Assembly: GCA_945643635.1 (NCBI GenBank)
Contig: CALZFC010000019.1
Location: 3,946,001-4,010,000 of the forward strand
Length of the DNA: 64,000 bases
From: Allodiplogaster sudhausi
Lineage: Eukaryota > Nematoda > Chromadorea > Rhabditida > Diplogasteridae
Reading direction: 5' to 3'
The position numbers and the translations under genes are program-made. Shown here in pieces: positions 10,115 through 27,944 of this stretch (the stretch's first letter is position 1; each line of letters opens with the position of its first letter). The notes under the pieces were generated by a model, which worked only from the letters and a program-made list of their open reading frames with translations, was not told where the DNA came from and did not search any database.

Positions 10115-11173
10115 AGGGTCTTCCCTCACATCCCCTATCTCCTCTCATAAATGCTACATCTACAGAGCTGTTGTTGGTGCAATAGAGATCAAAGAATCCT
10201 GGATATATACTTATTTTAAATGGTGACAGTTTCGCTGAATACGATCATTGACTATTCGTTTTAACAGAAATTTAGTTGTCTTTTGAAACAAACCAAGGAC
10301 GAAATGAAATATTCGGATTCCTGATAACTAAAAAAATTTTCATGTCCATGTCTCGACTGATTTGGCATGAATCTGCATTCATTTTCCTGTTTTGATGGTG
10401 AGGTCGAAAGTGTATTGTTATGCGTATCAAATCATCATAACAATCATAATATTATTTCCACATGATCTTATGTTAGCACAAAAAAATTAAAAGTGCCAAA
10501 AGCAAGCATAACACCAACAAACAGCCAAAACACTAGATTTCAAAAAAACGTGTGAAAGAAGAGCCAGAAGCGGTAGCAAGAATGTTGGGGAAAACATCAC
10601 AGACGATTGAAGGACAGACGAAAATAGAGAAATGAAACGAGAGAAATATTTTCAATATTAGACAGACAAAAATTCTTTTTCATTACATTATATTTTTATT
10701 ACTTAAATCAGAGGCTTAATAAATAAAATCTATTTCACAAACTATACTACTGTAATTCGAGCTGACTGGCTGGAAACTATATGAAGAGGAAAAGAAAGCT
10801 GCCCGATATCACAGGTACAAAAGAATACAAATACACCGTGGAAAGCAGTCAGCAAGAAGAGTAAAGAGTTCAGAAATCCCGGCCCGTTTCCAAAACGCAA
10901 AAGCTTCACACGACCGAGTGTTGACTATGGAAAGAGAAAGAATTTTTTTAAAATTCTACATATTAGCTGCGGGAAGAACTAATATATCTATGCTGTCCAA
11001 TTAATTTCGTTATGCAATGAATTAGAGAACGACATAGTTAAATGATGTATATATAAACATAGAGGTGATATATCGCTCACAGGTAGATGGTAGCAACAAC
11101 TGTCATGGGAAATGGGAACTGATGAGCTGACCGGTTTGTCAGAACCCTTTTGGGTACCTCTAGAGTGGGCTAT
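10115..11173. other. No supported gene
   Basis: AT-rich spacer between the plus-strand MSP remnant and the 3' end of the cyclotransferase gene. No conserved exon was seen. Confidence 0.5.
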
Positions 11174-11249
11174 CCAGAACCCATTTGGGTGTCCGGAACC
11201 CATTTGGGTGTCCAGAACCCATTTGGGTGTCCGGAACCCATTGGGGGTC
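11174..11249. repeat. 19-bp tandem repeat, four copies, partly palindromic
   Basis: Units of CC(A/G)GAACCCATTTGGGTGT repeat four times, the last one altered. Each holds the near-palindrome ACCCATTTGGGT. The array lies just past the stop codon of the cyclotransferase gene and may be in its 3' untranslated region. Confidence 0.8.
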
Positions 11250-11275
11250 CCGCTAGTGCCCTCTTTGGGGTGCCT

Positions 11276-14780
<3,505 letters not shown>

Positions 14781-15659
14781 TGCGATGAGCACGCCGACCA
14801 AGGAGACCGGGCCGGTCTGAAATAAGAAAAAACCTTTTTAAAACTATTTTCCGCAATGAAAAACAAAATTAATTCACCTAAAATAATCCGGTAAACATCT
14901 AAAATTTATTCGTGCAACCTGACAATGAATAAAGCCCTATACATATTTCAGAAAGGTGTCTACAATAATAACTACCTTTGTCTCCTCTCTGTATACCTTT
15001 ATATATCACAAGTCTACTGTAATCCGAGTCTGTCTTTCGCGTGCGCAAGAATAAAATATTGCCCCCCCCCTCAATGCGCCCCCGGTCCTTCTTGGCAACA
15101 TCTCGAGATTATTCTGTTTATTCTGTGGTGCTAGAATCGCGTCTATTCGTACTCGTGGGAGCGCCTGCTTAGTCCTATTCTAGGAAATCAACTTTTTACT
15201 TCAAGAACTATCAGCTGCTTATTCGCCGTCATTTCACACAAACTCTTCTAAGAAGACTAGCGTTCGGAGAATATTTCTTTCCCTTTATATAGAACATTAA
15301 AGTAGGCACACTCGGTTGTAAAAATTTAGCTAGATATCTATTTTTTAATAGATAATGATGAATGTTTAACAAATGAACACAATTAGACTTCAGATCAACT
15401 GACGGCGATTAAATACATAGTTAAATAATAAATCGTTATGATAAAGAAGTAGCTGATCTGAAGTACCACTCCCAAGAAGAAGTGATACTATGGAGGCTCC
15501 AAAGTGGATATGGAGAAGTGGCCAAGAGAGCGAAGCTTCTCCCTTCTTCGCCACTCCGCCCTTCTCTGTCAGAGGGAGGAGCTCGCTTGCACACAAGAAT
15601 AGAACGGAGAAGGAGAGTCTGCATGCTTTCTTTCCATCTCAAATTTTCTTTCTCGATCC
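14781..15659. other. Upstream region of the cyclotransferase gene; no further gene
   Basis: Contains the presumed promoter of the minus-strand gene. No TATA box was recognised next to the start codon. A run of nine C residues lies at 15062-15070. No exon was identified. Confidence 0.45.
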
Positions 15660-16372
15660 CCTTCTCTCTATCCCTCTCGCGTCTTCCCACCTCTCTCTCT
15701 CTCTCACTCTCTCTCACTCACTCTCTCTCTCTCTCTTTCTGTCACAATAACTCCCTCTGTCAATCCCTCCCACTCTCCTTCTGAATCAAGCTCTCTTCTT
15801 TCTCATCATCTTACCTCCATTTCTCTTCTCCCACTCATAACTTCCTCTTTTTCCTTTCCTGTCTCCCCAATGCTCCTTCATTCACCTCCAAGGAATTCCT
15901 TGTCACAATCTGAGCCACTTTCTCTGTCTGTCTCAACCTTTCTTCCAGATCTATGTCTCTCTCTCTCCCGCTCATTCTCGCTTTCTTCCAGACCTCTCTC
16001 TCTTTTTCTCTCTACCTCCCTATTTCTTACAGATCTCTCTATTTTCTCTCTACCTCCCTCTTTCTTACAGATCTCTCTCTCTCTATTTTACTCTCTACCT
16101 CCCTCTTTCTTACATATCTCTCTTTCTCTCTCTCTCTATCTCACTACCTCCCTCGTTCTTACAGATCTCTCTCTCTCTCTACCTCCCTCTTTCTTACAGA
16201 TCTCTCTCTCTCTATTTTACTCTCTACCTCCCTCTTTCTTACATATCTCTCTTTCTCTCTCTCTCTCTATCTCACTACCTCCCTCGTTCTTACAGATCTC
16301 TCTCTCTCTCTCTACCTCCCTCTTTCTTACAGATCTCTCTCTCTCCCTCTCCAAACCCTTCTGCCACTGCCT
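15660..16372. repeat. Pyrimidine-rich tandem repeat block
   Basis: (CT)n tracts interspersed with TACCTCCCTCTTTCTTACAG-like segments. Around 16020-16340 a unit of roughly 120-130 bp is present in about two copies. Six-frame translation gives Ser/Leu/Phe repeats with no conserved domain, so this is non-coding. Confidence 0.8.
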
Positions 16373-17006
16373 CCATCAAATGACAGTGGAAACCGCAGAG
16401 CCACGGTCTATCACAGGCGGGATAATGTTGCAATAGGCTGAATGCCGAAAGGCTCGATCGCTCTCTCAGCAAATAGAGCCGAAAAAGGAAGTGGCCACAG
16501 CGGGAGAGAGAGAGAGAAGTAGAGAAAGAGAGAAAAAGAGAGAAAACTAGAGGGAGAAAGAAAGATGAAGAAATACTACGACAGTTCCAGAGCGAGAAAG
16601 ATAACCATAAGGGGAATACAATTTGTGGGAGAAAGAATAAAAAGTGAGATCTAACTTTGAGAAGGGGTCATAGATCAAACCAGCACGGAATGGAGACAAT
16701 TCGTCCCGGTCAGTGGAACCAGCCAACATCATTATTATGATATCCAGTTTGTGATAAAATTGTTATGTAGACAGTGAATAAAAAACATCGTAATCAAAGA
16801 TGAACTTGATTTCATTCTATTTCTTTCCTCATTAGGATGGCAAAGCAACGCATATGCGAGCAGGTTGTTCTCTCTGTACTTGCTTTGAAGAATCCGATGT
16901 GATATACCTCGGCGACGTTGAAGACATTCTCATCAAATAGTATAAGGAGTAAGACAAAGAGAAAGTTGAGCAGAGAGAGAGAGAGAGAGGGGAGAGAGAG
17001 AGAGAA

Positions 17007-17080
<74 letters not shown>

Positions 17081-17665
17081 ATGCCATTACAGCTCAAGTA
17101 CATACTAGAATAGCTCTAGAAGCAAGACGGTCGGGATATGGCGAAGGCAAGTAAAATAAGTCTGATCGTTCCGAGTCCTTGAATATCAATCAAACTAAAT
17201 ATACCACCGGGACTGTGTTATTACTACATCTAGCGATGAGTAATAAATATTTGTTTAAAAAAAATTTCAGACAATCAAGAAAATGCATAAACTCCTCACC
17301 AAGTAATTCAGGTTTACGCTGGTCTTGACTGAACAATACAAAGCAGTCACATCGACAATAAAAAGAAATAAATAAATGAAAAATAAAAGCCCAGAGCTAG
17401 TAAATCCTTGGTTATGCTTCTCCTAGCTATCTAGACAAACATGTCCGAACCAGAAAGAATTAAAGAAAAGGAAACGAATGCCAACACTTTAGGTATGTGA
17501 ACCGTTTGAGCCAAGATAAGGGATATTTGTAAGAAGACGAGCACCTTGTTGTCCCGTTCATCTCTCTCCCTCTCTTTCTCTCTCTCCCTTTCTCTTTCTA
17601 TCAATCTCTCTCTCTCCCCTTCTCCTCTTTATTCTCTCTCCTTCCCTCTCACTGTCTCTCTGCCA

Positions 17666-17714
<49 letters not shown>

Positions 17715-18725
17715 TTCCTCTTTCCAGTCTCACATTCCACAATGCTGAGACATTCTACATCGCATTGCATGCAAGTTCAAAGAACAAGCTACATCCCTGT
17801 TTTCAGCATTTGGGTACGAGTTGTCATAATACGAGAACTGGCTGGCAATCTTTCAGTTCTGTATCCTATCCTATTAGGAGTCAGGCTAATGAACAGAACA
17901 CTTGATTCCATCTCTGATACTCTATGAAACTCTAACTCTAACTCTCTCTCTCTCTCTCTCTATCGCTCTCTCTCTTTCTCGCTCTCTCTCTCTCGCTCTC
18001 TCTCTCTTACTTTCTCTCTGCGCTCCTCTTTCTCTCTCTCGCTCTCTCTTCACTCGCTACATCCACTACTACTGAGAGATTGGCAAGTTTGGTTGTCTAT
18101 CACAACCCCTTCCAATTGAATTCATGATTTCACTAGTAAATCAAATCAGCTTCACTACGGTTCAGTTGCAAATGAACAACCGTTAACATTTATTTACTCT
18201 TTTGGAAGCGAGCAAACAAATAAAACTTCTTCCTATCTGCATGTTATTCTTTCTCTATCTCTCCCTCTCTCTCGCCTCTCTCTCGCTCTCTCTCTCTCTC
18301 ACTCTCTGGTTACAGGTCCATCAGTTGAATTATCTGGTATATTGTTGTGTACCAGACAAGTTGAAACCGCTTGCAAAGTTGCAAATTACCATGGCAGAGT
18401 TTGGCGGACGAGACGAATGTAGTAGTGGAATGTACGATGTTATTTTGTCGGATAGTGGGAGGGAGGGAGAGGAAAAGGCAAAAAGATAAACAATTTACAA
18501 GTAGAAGTTGGGAAGAAAGTAACGTGTGGCGAGTAGGAAAGTTGTGGATGATAATGATAATTTGGTAATGAAGATGAAGATAGAGAGGGAGAGTGGAATA
18601 TGCTGCTGTTATGGCTGCAGCATCAGTCGTGTTCCCCGTGCAAAATAGAAATCGACCGGTCGAGAGCAAGGCAAATCTTGAATGCGTGGCAGTCGACGTG
18701 AACACGAAAGATATATAGATATAGG

Positions 18726-18776
<51 letters not shown>

Positions 18777-19279
18777 TAGAGTGAGAGCGAGAGAGAATGA
18801 TAGGGAGAGAAAGAGAGACAAAAACGAGAAACGAAACACAAGAGAGAGGGGTAAGCGAGAGCTGGTTTAGACATGCTAAAGGGACAACACAAATATAGCT
18901 GGCTGGCACCCTATGGAAACCTGTGTAGCGTGTCACAACTGTTCATGTTAATCTGATGTTGAATATAAATTCAGGCACCTTTTCTACCCGGGTGTGTCTT
19001 GCATAATATTCTCCCCTATTGACCATTTTAGCCACCATTTCATAGGCAATTTAGGCCAGCCAAAAAGATAAAAACCTGTATAACATAAGCGTATCAGTGA
19101 TAACCACGGAAATATGACGCGACTTTTGCTTTCAAGAACAGCAACGAAGGGAGACAATAAAAGGTGGAGAAGGAAAGACACACACGGGTGATGTGTAAAG
19201 AGAGTCCGAGAGACCAAAAATTAGGAGCAAATTGTAGGCGATAAGAACGGAGGGGAGAAAGAGAGAAAGAGAGAGAGAG

Positions 19280-19314
<35 letters not shown>

Positions 19315-19821
19315 ATGATGAGTCCGATAAGTCCTGTTACAATAACTTTTCTAGTTCTAAGCAATTACATCATCCAGTCCGGTACAGCAGGCGATTCCGT
19401 CAATTATCAACAAGAGATCTCTTTCCTGATCTGACGATGAGTAGTTACTTCAGCCCGTGGTGGGTCTCAGAATACGGGGTCTGTTGAACTAGACAATCGA
19501 AAAGATCCTAGAGGGTTTAGTCGCTTGTATACGCTGACTTCTACATAAATTGCTTCTCTCTCCCACCTTTCACGCGTCTATTCACTTCTCCACCTCCTAC
19601 CAGTTCCAACTCCTTGACCTAACACCCTCATCCGGGTTTGGCTGTACTCGTTTGAACACTTCTTCTGCCGAGTTTGCTTATGAAAGGGTGAGACCTGTTG
19701 GTATAAAAAAAAAGACGCGGAAGAGACCGAAAAGAGGTACTGTTGGGATTGGCGGTGTAAAGTAAGATGTTTGTGCTCTCTCAGAGGTCAACAAGAGATG
19801 ACGAGAGAAAGAAAGCATAGA

Positions 19822-19862
<41 letters not shown>

Positions 19863-22270
19863 GGAAAGAGAAAGGAAGACAGTAGCAGACGAAAGAAAGG
19901 GAACGGAAGGGCAGAAAACACACGTTGAATACAAGAAGAGCAGTTCCAAACCGTAAAAAAATTACTGGGAAGATGTTGATGAGGGCACAGTCACCATGTC
20001 TGGCTAGAGTGAAGGAGAGAAAAGAAGGCAGAGCGACAGAGAGAACGAGAAAAAGAGAATAAGAAAAAGATACACAGATAGATAGATAGATACATAGATA
20101 GAGATAGAATGAGAGAGAGAGAGAGCGAGAGAGAGCGAGAGAGAGAACGTAACCAAGAACCACTTTCATGTTTTTGGGATTAGGCGCGAGATCTCGAAGG
20201 TGCTGAGTAAATAAACCCTGGGAAGAGCACACACATCCATGACACTCGCACAAAGCAGAAGAGAATGGATGAATTTTCTTACAATTAGCCGAATAGTCAC
20301 CTCCGGTGCATCTTATTGTAAGAATAAGCTTGAATGTATTAAGCGACAAATGTTAAACATTAAAACCATTTTCTAAAGTATTTTTTTTGTAAAGCGTCAA
20401 ATGATTCTATTTTAATTAAATTTGCATTTGAAAATGCTGAGAGACCAGAAAAGGGAAATATTTCAGCATGTCAGCAAAAAGGAATTGCAAGGTACAGAAA
20501 TCCTCTAGAAGGTTGGAGAAAAGAACGAGGAATGAGTGAGGTGAAATGCAGAGAAATGTAAAAATAAATAAAACTAGGTTGTTCTCGAAGAAAATAGCTG
20601 GATAGATACTTTAAAAAAAAATAATTTAAAAAACACCCATATAAAAATCATAAAAGCTAGCTTTTTTTTCTCGAAATTGCTTGGAACGCTCAAATGCAAC
20701 ACGAGCAACGCGCAAAATGAGAAAGCATGAGTGCACTCAAGTGCAGAGAAATACTGGAGCAGCTCTCTAACCCTAGCAACCTTCCAGCTCTCTCTCTCTC
20801 TTTCTCTAAGTACGTCGTCTCTCTCTCTTTCCCTCTCTCTCTGTCCCTCTCTCACTTTCCCTCACTCTCTGTCCTTCCCTCTCTCTGTCTCGCTGCCTCC
20901 CTCCCCCAATCTCTCTTCCTGCCTCTGTCGTTCTCACTGACTCTCCCACATCTCTGCCACGTAATACCGTCGAGTTTTCTGCATTCTCTCTCTCTGAATC
21001 TCCTTTCCTGCAACCTCTATATATCATCTTGCGATTTAGCTTTCTAACGTCTCTCTCTCCTCTCTCTCCACCTCCCTCTCTCTCTCTCCCCCCTCTCTCT
21101 CTCAAAAGTGCACAGCTGGGACGTCGTTTTAGTCGGAATTGTTCCATTTCGGGGGCGCATCTGACTGGCGTCAGCTAAAGTCCTTCGTCATTGGAACTCG
21201 AAGTGAGAGACAGCCTAGCATATCACACGTGATCTCTCTCTCTCTCTCTCTCTCTAATCCACCTACGCCCCCTCCCTCCTCCCCAACTCATGTCCATTCT
21301 CGTTCTATTTGAATAACTTCATCCATTCAAAGTAGTCGGATTACGGTGGATTAAAAGTAATCTATTATTGTCATTCATTTTCTCCGAATATGAGAGATAG
21401 AGAGACACTTTCACAGAGTGGCACCTGGGATGGGGGGGGGGCAAGGCGCTGTTGAAATGTGTGGAACCTCGGGGTCAGGATGAATACCCATTCACTCAAA
21501 TCCTTGTCAGCGGCCATGTAAGAACCCCTGGGTGGTACTAGAGTTCATTGTGAACATTTACAACAAATGAAGAGAGAACGTTGTAGACAGACTTCCGGTT
21601 GCAAGGTCGTAATGGATCCCAATGAGAGTAAAAAAAGATTGGTGGTCGAAAAGTCGTGGATGGAATACGTGGAATGTCTCAGGCTTTCGTGTGAATTTTC
21701 CAGTCATCTCAAGCGGAGATCTTCCCACTAGTTCCGCGCGCGATTCCCACCAAAGAAGAGGGGATCTAGCGGTTCGCCGCCCGAGGGATCTCCTCTATCA
21801 GTGGGGAAATCTCTCGCATCGCCGAGACAGAATCAACACCTCTCCCCTTTGCTACCAGCGTTCATTTTCGCCATCTCACTTTTCTCTCTCTCCTTCTCTC
21901 TCTCTCTCTCCCTCGCTCTCTCGCTCTCTCCCTTTCACTCCCCCTCTCTCTTCCTCCCTGCTTTTCTACTCCTCTCCTGGACTATCCCACGACATCCTGA
22001 ATGCTCTCTACTTCTCTTGAATTCCATGAAAGTGGCAAGTGATGAGATGGAGGGACCCCTGAGGCCAGGGGGCTTTAAACAGACTACAAGAGCCTTTCTT
22101 GCTCCGCTTCATGCTAATTGCACCATCCCATTTCACACTCGTTCGCCCGGTCGCACGACTGAATTCACTCCCAAGAGATCCGCTCTTAAGAGTAAAAATA
22201 GCCTGGTCAACTCATAAATTCAGCTGCCTTCGTCATTTTCAGTGAAAAGCTGTCAACTTGCAAGACACTG

Positions 22271-22308
<38 letters not shown>

Positions 22309-24001
22309 GAAAGTCATAGGAATTCAGTAGTTGGATGCCAGGGGAGGGGAAAATGCACATATAAATTGCTTGTATCTTAACTTGAATAGCGCGCTTCATT
22401 TTAGTCTGTCTACAGATAGTTCTATACTTTTTCTTCTTAAAATACACAACATCGTTCTCTCTCTTTTCCTCTTCTCTCTCCCTCTTTCTCTCGCCTCTCT
22501 CTCTCTCGCCCTCCTTGACATACCATTCTTTCTGCTTCCTCGGTCGATGTCGTTCTCTCCCTCTGGTGGCTTCCTTGGATGGTGGCAGATCTGCTGTCTC
22601 ATCCACTTTCACTGCCACCCTTTTCTGATATCGATCCCCGCCTGAATGGAGCCAATACAAGTAGTCTGGATATAGCCCGAGAGGCCTCTGACAACAAACC
22701 AATATCTGAATCTTTCATCTGATCGCTTTGTAAAATATAAATCTATAATACCCCTCACCCCTTTCGCATCGTACAATAATCTTTTGTTTACAGCTAAATT
22801 CAACTCCATTTGACCACTCAGTTTCTCTGAACAGTCCCGGAATACACAAAACACCACAATCATTTTGAGATATAAACTTCGTCGGATGCGGAAAACCACG
22901 TCACTCATTGTCATTTTACTGCCCGCTTGGTACCTATTCTTTATCTGGTCTGGTCAATAACAAGCAAATATACCGAATCCACGCAGTAACAACGCAACAA
23001 TAACAAATAAAAGGAAAACGCTATCTAATTCAACCTAAATATGCGCAAATGATAACAGAACATATGAGAAGGCATTCAAAGATTCGAAGATGAAAAGACC
23101 AATAGTTAAGATTCAAGTTTGGATGTTGGGTGCGGTACAAGCTTTTTCATACGCAAACAACCGCAAATAGAAATCCATAAACGATTCCGAAATGAATGAT
23201 ACAGTGCACTCCCAACATCTTCAATCTGATCTGACTGACTAAAGGCAGCATCCAGAAGAAACATACGCGCATCTACTTACTACAACCTTCGATATCCTAT
23301 CTCCTTCTTGTCAATCGATAAATCGATGTTTAATTGGAAGAGACAAAAAGAAACTGGTAAAATCACTCCGAAAATGAAGATGAACAGCAAAGTCTGGATA
23401 CAAGGAAATTAAAAAAAGAAATGAGCCGAGAAGGAGATAAAAGACAAGAGAGCCTTTTATCACACACACCCGTTCACAATTGCTAAGCATCAGGGCTGGG
23501 GTGAAAAGGGGCTCGCAATGCTCTTCCGTTGAGATTTGCGGTTTGTCAGGGATATAAATTTTTCCTTTTTTAAATTGAAGCTTCAAATTTGTTAGAATTC
23601 TCTCCGTTCAGAGAGAACAATTCTAACAAATAAGTTTGCCCATTTCACCTGAACTTCTTCATACAAACTGCGAGTGTTTAGTGCAAATTTTGGCATAAAG
23701 AAGGAGGAACACCGAGAATATTTAAGATTGAAATCAGTTGGTGCGCTAAAGTCTAAGGCTTGACCAAACAAGTATTCCTCACCGAAACAGGCTAATTACC
23801 TTACAATGATGGCAAAACACGAAATGACGTCCCTGGCGAAATGATAAAAAGGCAGAGAAAGGGCAGAACAATAACAGAACAACGCGAAATGATAGAAAGA
23901 AGAGAAACTTATTCAGGCGATGCAGATCACTGATGATGATGGACGGATACGGTAGCCACTGAGCTAGGAACTGGACGACCCGGGTTACTGTAGCAATCCA
24001 C
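16373..24001. other. Gene-poor interval rich in GA/CT microsatellites
   Basis: No conserved exon was found on either strand over about 7.6 kb. Microsatellites lie near 16502-16560, 16970-17075, 17560-17715, 17940-18050, 18250-18305, 18730-18860, 19255-19310, 19820-19860, 20110-20150, 20790-21100, 21235-21255, 21880-21960, 22270-22310 and 22450-22510. From about 22.5 kb to 24 kb the tracts stop and the sequence is plain AT-rich DNA leading into the 3' end of TIM50. Small genes or distal regulatory DNA cannot be excluded. Confidence 0.55.
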
Positions 24002-27000
24002 TTAGGACGCCGAGTGTCTCCGGAAGCCGAAAAGACGGCCCGAGTAACGCTTGAGCAGCGACTGTCCTTCGGAGTCTTTTTGCTGCTTAGATGCTTGCTC
24101 CTGAAATCAACCAGTTAAATTTTTTCCAAATAGTTTTCAGCTAATTCTTAAAGAAGGAGTATCTACTGCATTCTTGAAAGTGAGAAAAAAGTAAAACAAA
24201 AACAAAATATCATCTTTCAGTTACGGATCTATCAGTAGCGGTACTAAAACTACACTTCAATTAGTGATAAACAGCTACCTGCTCGGCCAGATAAATGGCA
24301 CGTCTCCTGAACTCCTTGGCCGGGTCGTCAAAGCTACTGTAGTACTGCAGAACTGGGCGGACATCTTCCACGTCGGAGAGGTGAATTGCTGAAAAGAAGT
24401 TGTTTTTTCTTTTCCTCTTTTTTAATACTTCTTCTCTTAAAAGTCAAATGATCAAGTAAGAAGAATCATCATTAATTTTAATGTTGCCTTTCTTCGTTTT
24501 GTTAACACTTATGCATCTCAAAATAAATGAAACTTTTTCAAACCAGTTTTCAAGGAGCTTTGGTAGATACAATATATATAAAAAATTACTCTTTAACACC
24601 AACAACTTTGAAGAAGCTCTGTTAGACATGAACATACAAAAACTACTTTTTAACATCACCAACTTTTAAGGAGCTCTGCGAGATCCACTAGACTCGTGTC
24701 TGCCATATCACCTTCCCACTTGGGCACTCGAAGCACATTCTCCGGGTTCAGCTGGTAGGCCTTGGGGTCAAAGTCGATTAGAATCACCTTGGAGAGGTCG
24801 CGATTCAGCTTGTTCAGGTCCTGCAAGGATCTTCTTTGCTTTTCTTCTCAGCATAAATCGTAAGCTCGAAAACATAACAAAAAAACTGTTCAGGACTAAA
24901 GCAGCATAATGCATGTTAAGCTGCCTTATAAAGTCCTATTTGCTTCGATACAGTAACCGGAAAAGGTATAGTTCTCGCTCAGGAGTATACGGTAACTCTG
25001 GGCAGCGCTTACCTTGACATGGCTGCCATTCATGTACTTGGTGCAGTCTCGGTAGAGTCTGTACATGATGCGATTCTTCGGGTCCATCATGTCCACCACG
25101 GGATGGGCAGTCATCGAGTTCTCCGATGTGTAGATTACCACCTGTGCAAGTGCGAGAGCATTTCAATCGATAGAATAAGGCTTATTTAGCTGTTTTAAGA
25201 AAGAAAGGGCGGGAAAGTTCAGGAAATTTGAATCAGGCATACTGTAGTTTTTGAATACCTCAAAGTTGGGATAGCCGACAACATCCAGGAAATATTCGAG
25301 AGCTGCGCGCTGTTTGAATCTGAAATAGAGTAGGGTAGAGAAAGATAAATGCATTTTACTCCTATAATAAGAACCATTAGCCGTAGCCTGAAACCGGGAT
25401 TCCGCCTGATATCAGAAGAAGGCAAAGCAAAGAAGAAGCAGTTGTGTAGGAAGCATTTTGAAAAATTACGAAAGAAAAAAAAAGCTCGATTGTGCCCAGC
25501 CTAGAAATCGATAACAACTCTCTCTTCAAATCGAGATGACAATACAAATCAGCGTGAAGTCTTGATTCCTGTTTTCAATTACTCTTTAATTCCGATTGAA
25601 TATTACTCTATTACTCTTTAATTTAATTAAAGAATATTACTTTTCAATTCCGATAGAATATCTCAAAGAACATTTCGATTGCTCTCCAGCCAACTCACCG
25701 ATATCCAGTTTTGTAAGTCCATTCGGGAGAGACGAGGACATTCTTCATTTCGATGCAAACCGTGTACTTTGGTTGGATGTAGCCAGGAGGAAGAGGGTCG
25801 GGCAGCAGCTTCTCTCGCGACGGCTCCACCACGTACTACAAAGATATTATTTTTTCTTTTCTTCATTCTAAAATTTGACACGAGTTTTCAGTGGACGATT
25901 TGTCACTGAACCATAATAACACGCGACTAATATTTGTATTAGCCACATCCTTTGAAAAAAGAATGTAATCTGTACGGTAGAAAAATTATATATATTTTTT
26001 TGAAATACAATAATAATCACTTTTTTCTTTAAAAGAGTTTATGCAAATGAGGTTTATTTCTACATTTACATCGCTTAGGAGGAGATAGGATGAGACAAGG
26101 CTGGTAGAAACGTAATAAGGAGAAAGAAAATTAAAATGAGAAAAAACCGAACATCTCTCCATTCTCGGAAGCTCTTGGCGATACGGTAGAAGGGAGCGAG
26201 GAACTGCCCGCTGTATTCGTCTTGGATGGCTCTGCCGGTGGAGTCGCGTTCTACTCGACCTAAAAAACGGAATAAATCATTTTCTCTACTCGACTTGAAA
26301 GCAACGGAATAAACCGTAATTTTTTCTCTCCATAAAATGAGGGAAGAATAATTATGCCATAGTTCTGCATGATTCCTTATAATAGCTACCGCACGCTAAA
26401 TATAATCTGCATTAACATCAAAACATTAACATAGTCTACATTCAGGGAATAAAAGGGGGGTCCGAACCTGGCCACCCACGCAATTTTTGAGACTCGAAAA
26501 TTCAAATTTTTGGCTTACCCACCATATTTTTTTTTTTAATTTACATTTTGGCTAAACCACCCTTTTTTGAGGCCTTCGGTGGTCTTACCCACCCACTTTT
26601 GTGGGACCCTCGGACCAATCTTTTTTTCTCACATTATATTTTCTATTCGATATGATAAGTATTCAATAATAAATATTAAAAAAAAACAAAATTGAAAAAT
26701 AATTCCTACCGTAATAAAAGCAGAACGTGATGAAGCCCACGACCATTGAGCCACATACGAAGAACATACCGATCTGGAATCATCTTTATCGTTTTAGCTC
26801 CAAAAAAGTTTTAAAGCTTTAAAAAACAAATAAAGAAAATTCACCATCCCATCCACACTAACAAAAATTCAACTTTTTTTGTTTCCAAAGAATTCTATTA
26901 TTCCTAATGAATCATTTTCAGAGAAACAAAATGTACCATAACAGATTCTTAAGTAGAAAGAAACATATTCTTAAATAAAGCAACAACTAAGCAAAATAAC

Positions 27001-27944
27001 AGAAACCTTTGTATTCCTCGCCATTCTCTGTCGCTTCCTCTCCTCTTCCGAAGCGTTAGGGTCGACCTTATAAAGCATAAGTTAATGCAGTTTAAGTGAG
27101 AAGGAGAATCAAAAACATAATGAACAGCTTCTTTAAACGTACAGCTAAGCCGAGTCGTTGAACAAGCACGTATAGCTTGTTCGTTGTAATTGGCACTTTG
27201 CGCGAGAGAGCGATACTCTCGGCCACTTCACGCATTATCTCTTCGTCCGACTGAATTTACGACAATTAAATGATTTACTACTGGCTACTAAATAAATTCA
27301 ATAATCGTTAAAAAAAAGGACTAAAATCTCTGGGTAGCTTATATGAAAGGAGAAATAATGGCTAGGCAACATAGATGAACCTTGTGCTGCACGGGTGTTG
27401 GTGGTGTTTTGATGGTCTCTATAGGCGGTTGCTCAATCTTCTTCTCTTCTGCCTTCTCATCTGGAGAGTCCGACTTTGTGGAGAGTGGATGCTTCTGCTC
27501 GTGCGCAGTTGTCAAAATGTGCAGAGTGGGTGGAGCAGCCTAAAATAGTGAAAATATAATTTGCTTTTTTTCCTTATTGTATTCCTTTTTCACAATAATC
27601 TGAAGAAGCATTGCTTAATTAAAATTACTCTGGCGCAATGTTAGTGAAATAAAATACAGATAAATGGCCATACATCATATAATAACGTAGATTTGGATGA
27701 GACAACCAACACTGACCGTGACATTTCTCCGTTTGGGATCTTCGAAAGGACTCTTGAGTGCGGGTGGGCCAAGCACGGACTGGAAGGCGATTCTCTTTAT
27801 GTCGTCGTCTTCAGAAGAACTGCTAAAGTGCCGGAGGGCCGAAGAAGGGAGGCAGGAAGAGGAAGAAGCCGGCAGGAGAAAGAGGCGGGCATGCCTGAGG
27901 CCCGCACCGCCATGGCTGCCTCCACGCAACGCCGCATTCAACAT
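24002..27944 (-). CDS. scpl-4: Mitochondrial import translocase subunit TIM50 (472 aa, 12 exons)
   Basis: Exons 27944-27717, 27539-27381, 27250-27143, 27066-27007, 26773-26710, 26259-26153, 25835-25699, 25319-25259, 25141-25013, 24820-24664, 24388-24279, 24100-24002. All phases agree over 1419 bases. TIM50 is the presequence receptor of the TIM23 complex in the inner mitochondrial membrane. An Arg/Ser-rich targeting sequence covers residues 1-40. A single membrane helix lies near 186-206 ([19 protein letters not shown]). The NIF/FCP1-type domain follows, with [43 protein letters not shown] and [15 protein letters not shown] ([11 protein letters not shown]) segments. The DxDx(T/V) phosphatase motif is replaced by EMKN (271-274), as in Tim50, which is not a phosphatase. 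A TTTCAG acceptor ends 15 bases before the ATG and suits trans-splicing. scpl-4 is the C. elegans orthologue name. Confidence 0.93.
26455..26626. repeat. Intronic ACCCACC-rich repeat in TIM50
   Basis: Begins GGGGGGTCCGAACC and ends GTGGGACCCTCGGACC, so the ends are imperfect inverted repeats (GGTCCGA...TCGGACC). The inside holds several TTACCCACC motifs. It resembles intronic elements at 53091-53448 and 63097-63252, all with G/C-rich tandem-like cores and inverted ends. Confidence 0.55.

Noticed and set aside
20150..20349. Cys-rich minus-strand frame (CTGGDYSANCKKIH, CECHGCVC) as a secreted peptide
   Set aside because: No signal peptide, no acceptor and no partner exon. The frame runs into a CT repeat. 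Suggestive but unsupported.
21612..21731. Plus-strand 39-codon frame beginning MDPNESKKRLVVEK
   Set aside because: Short, with no splice context or recognisable similarity.
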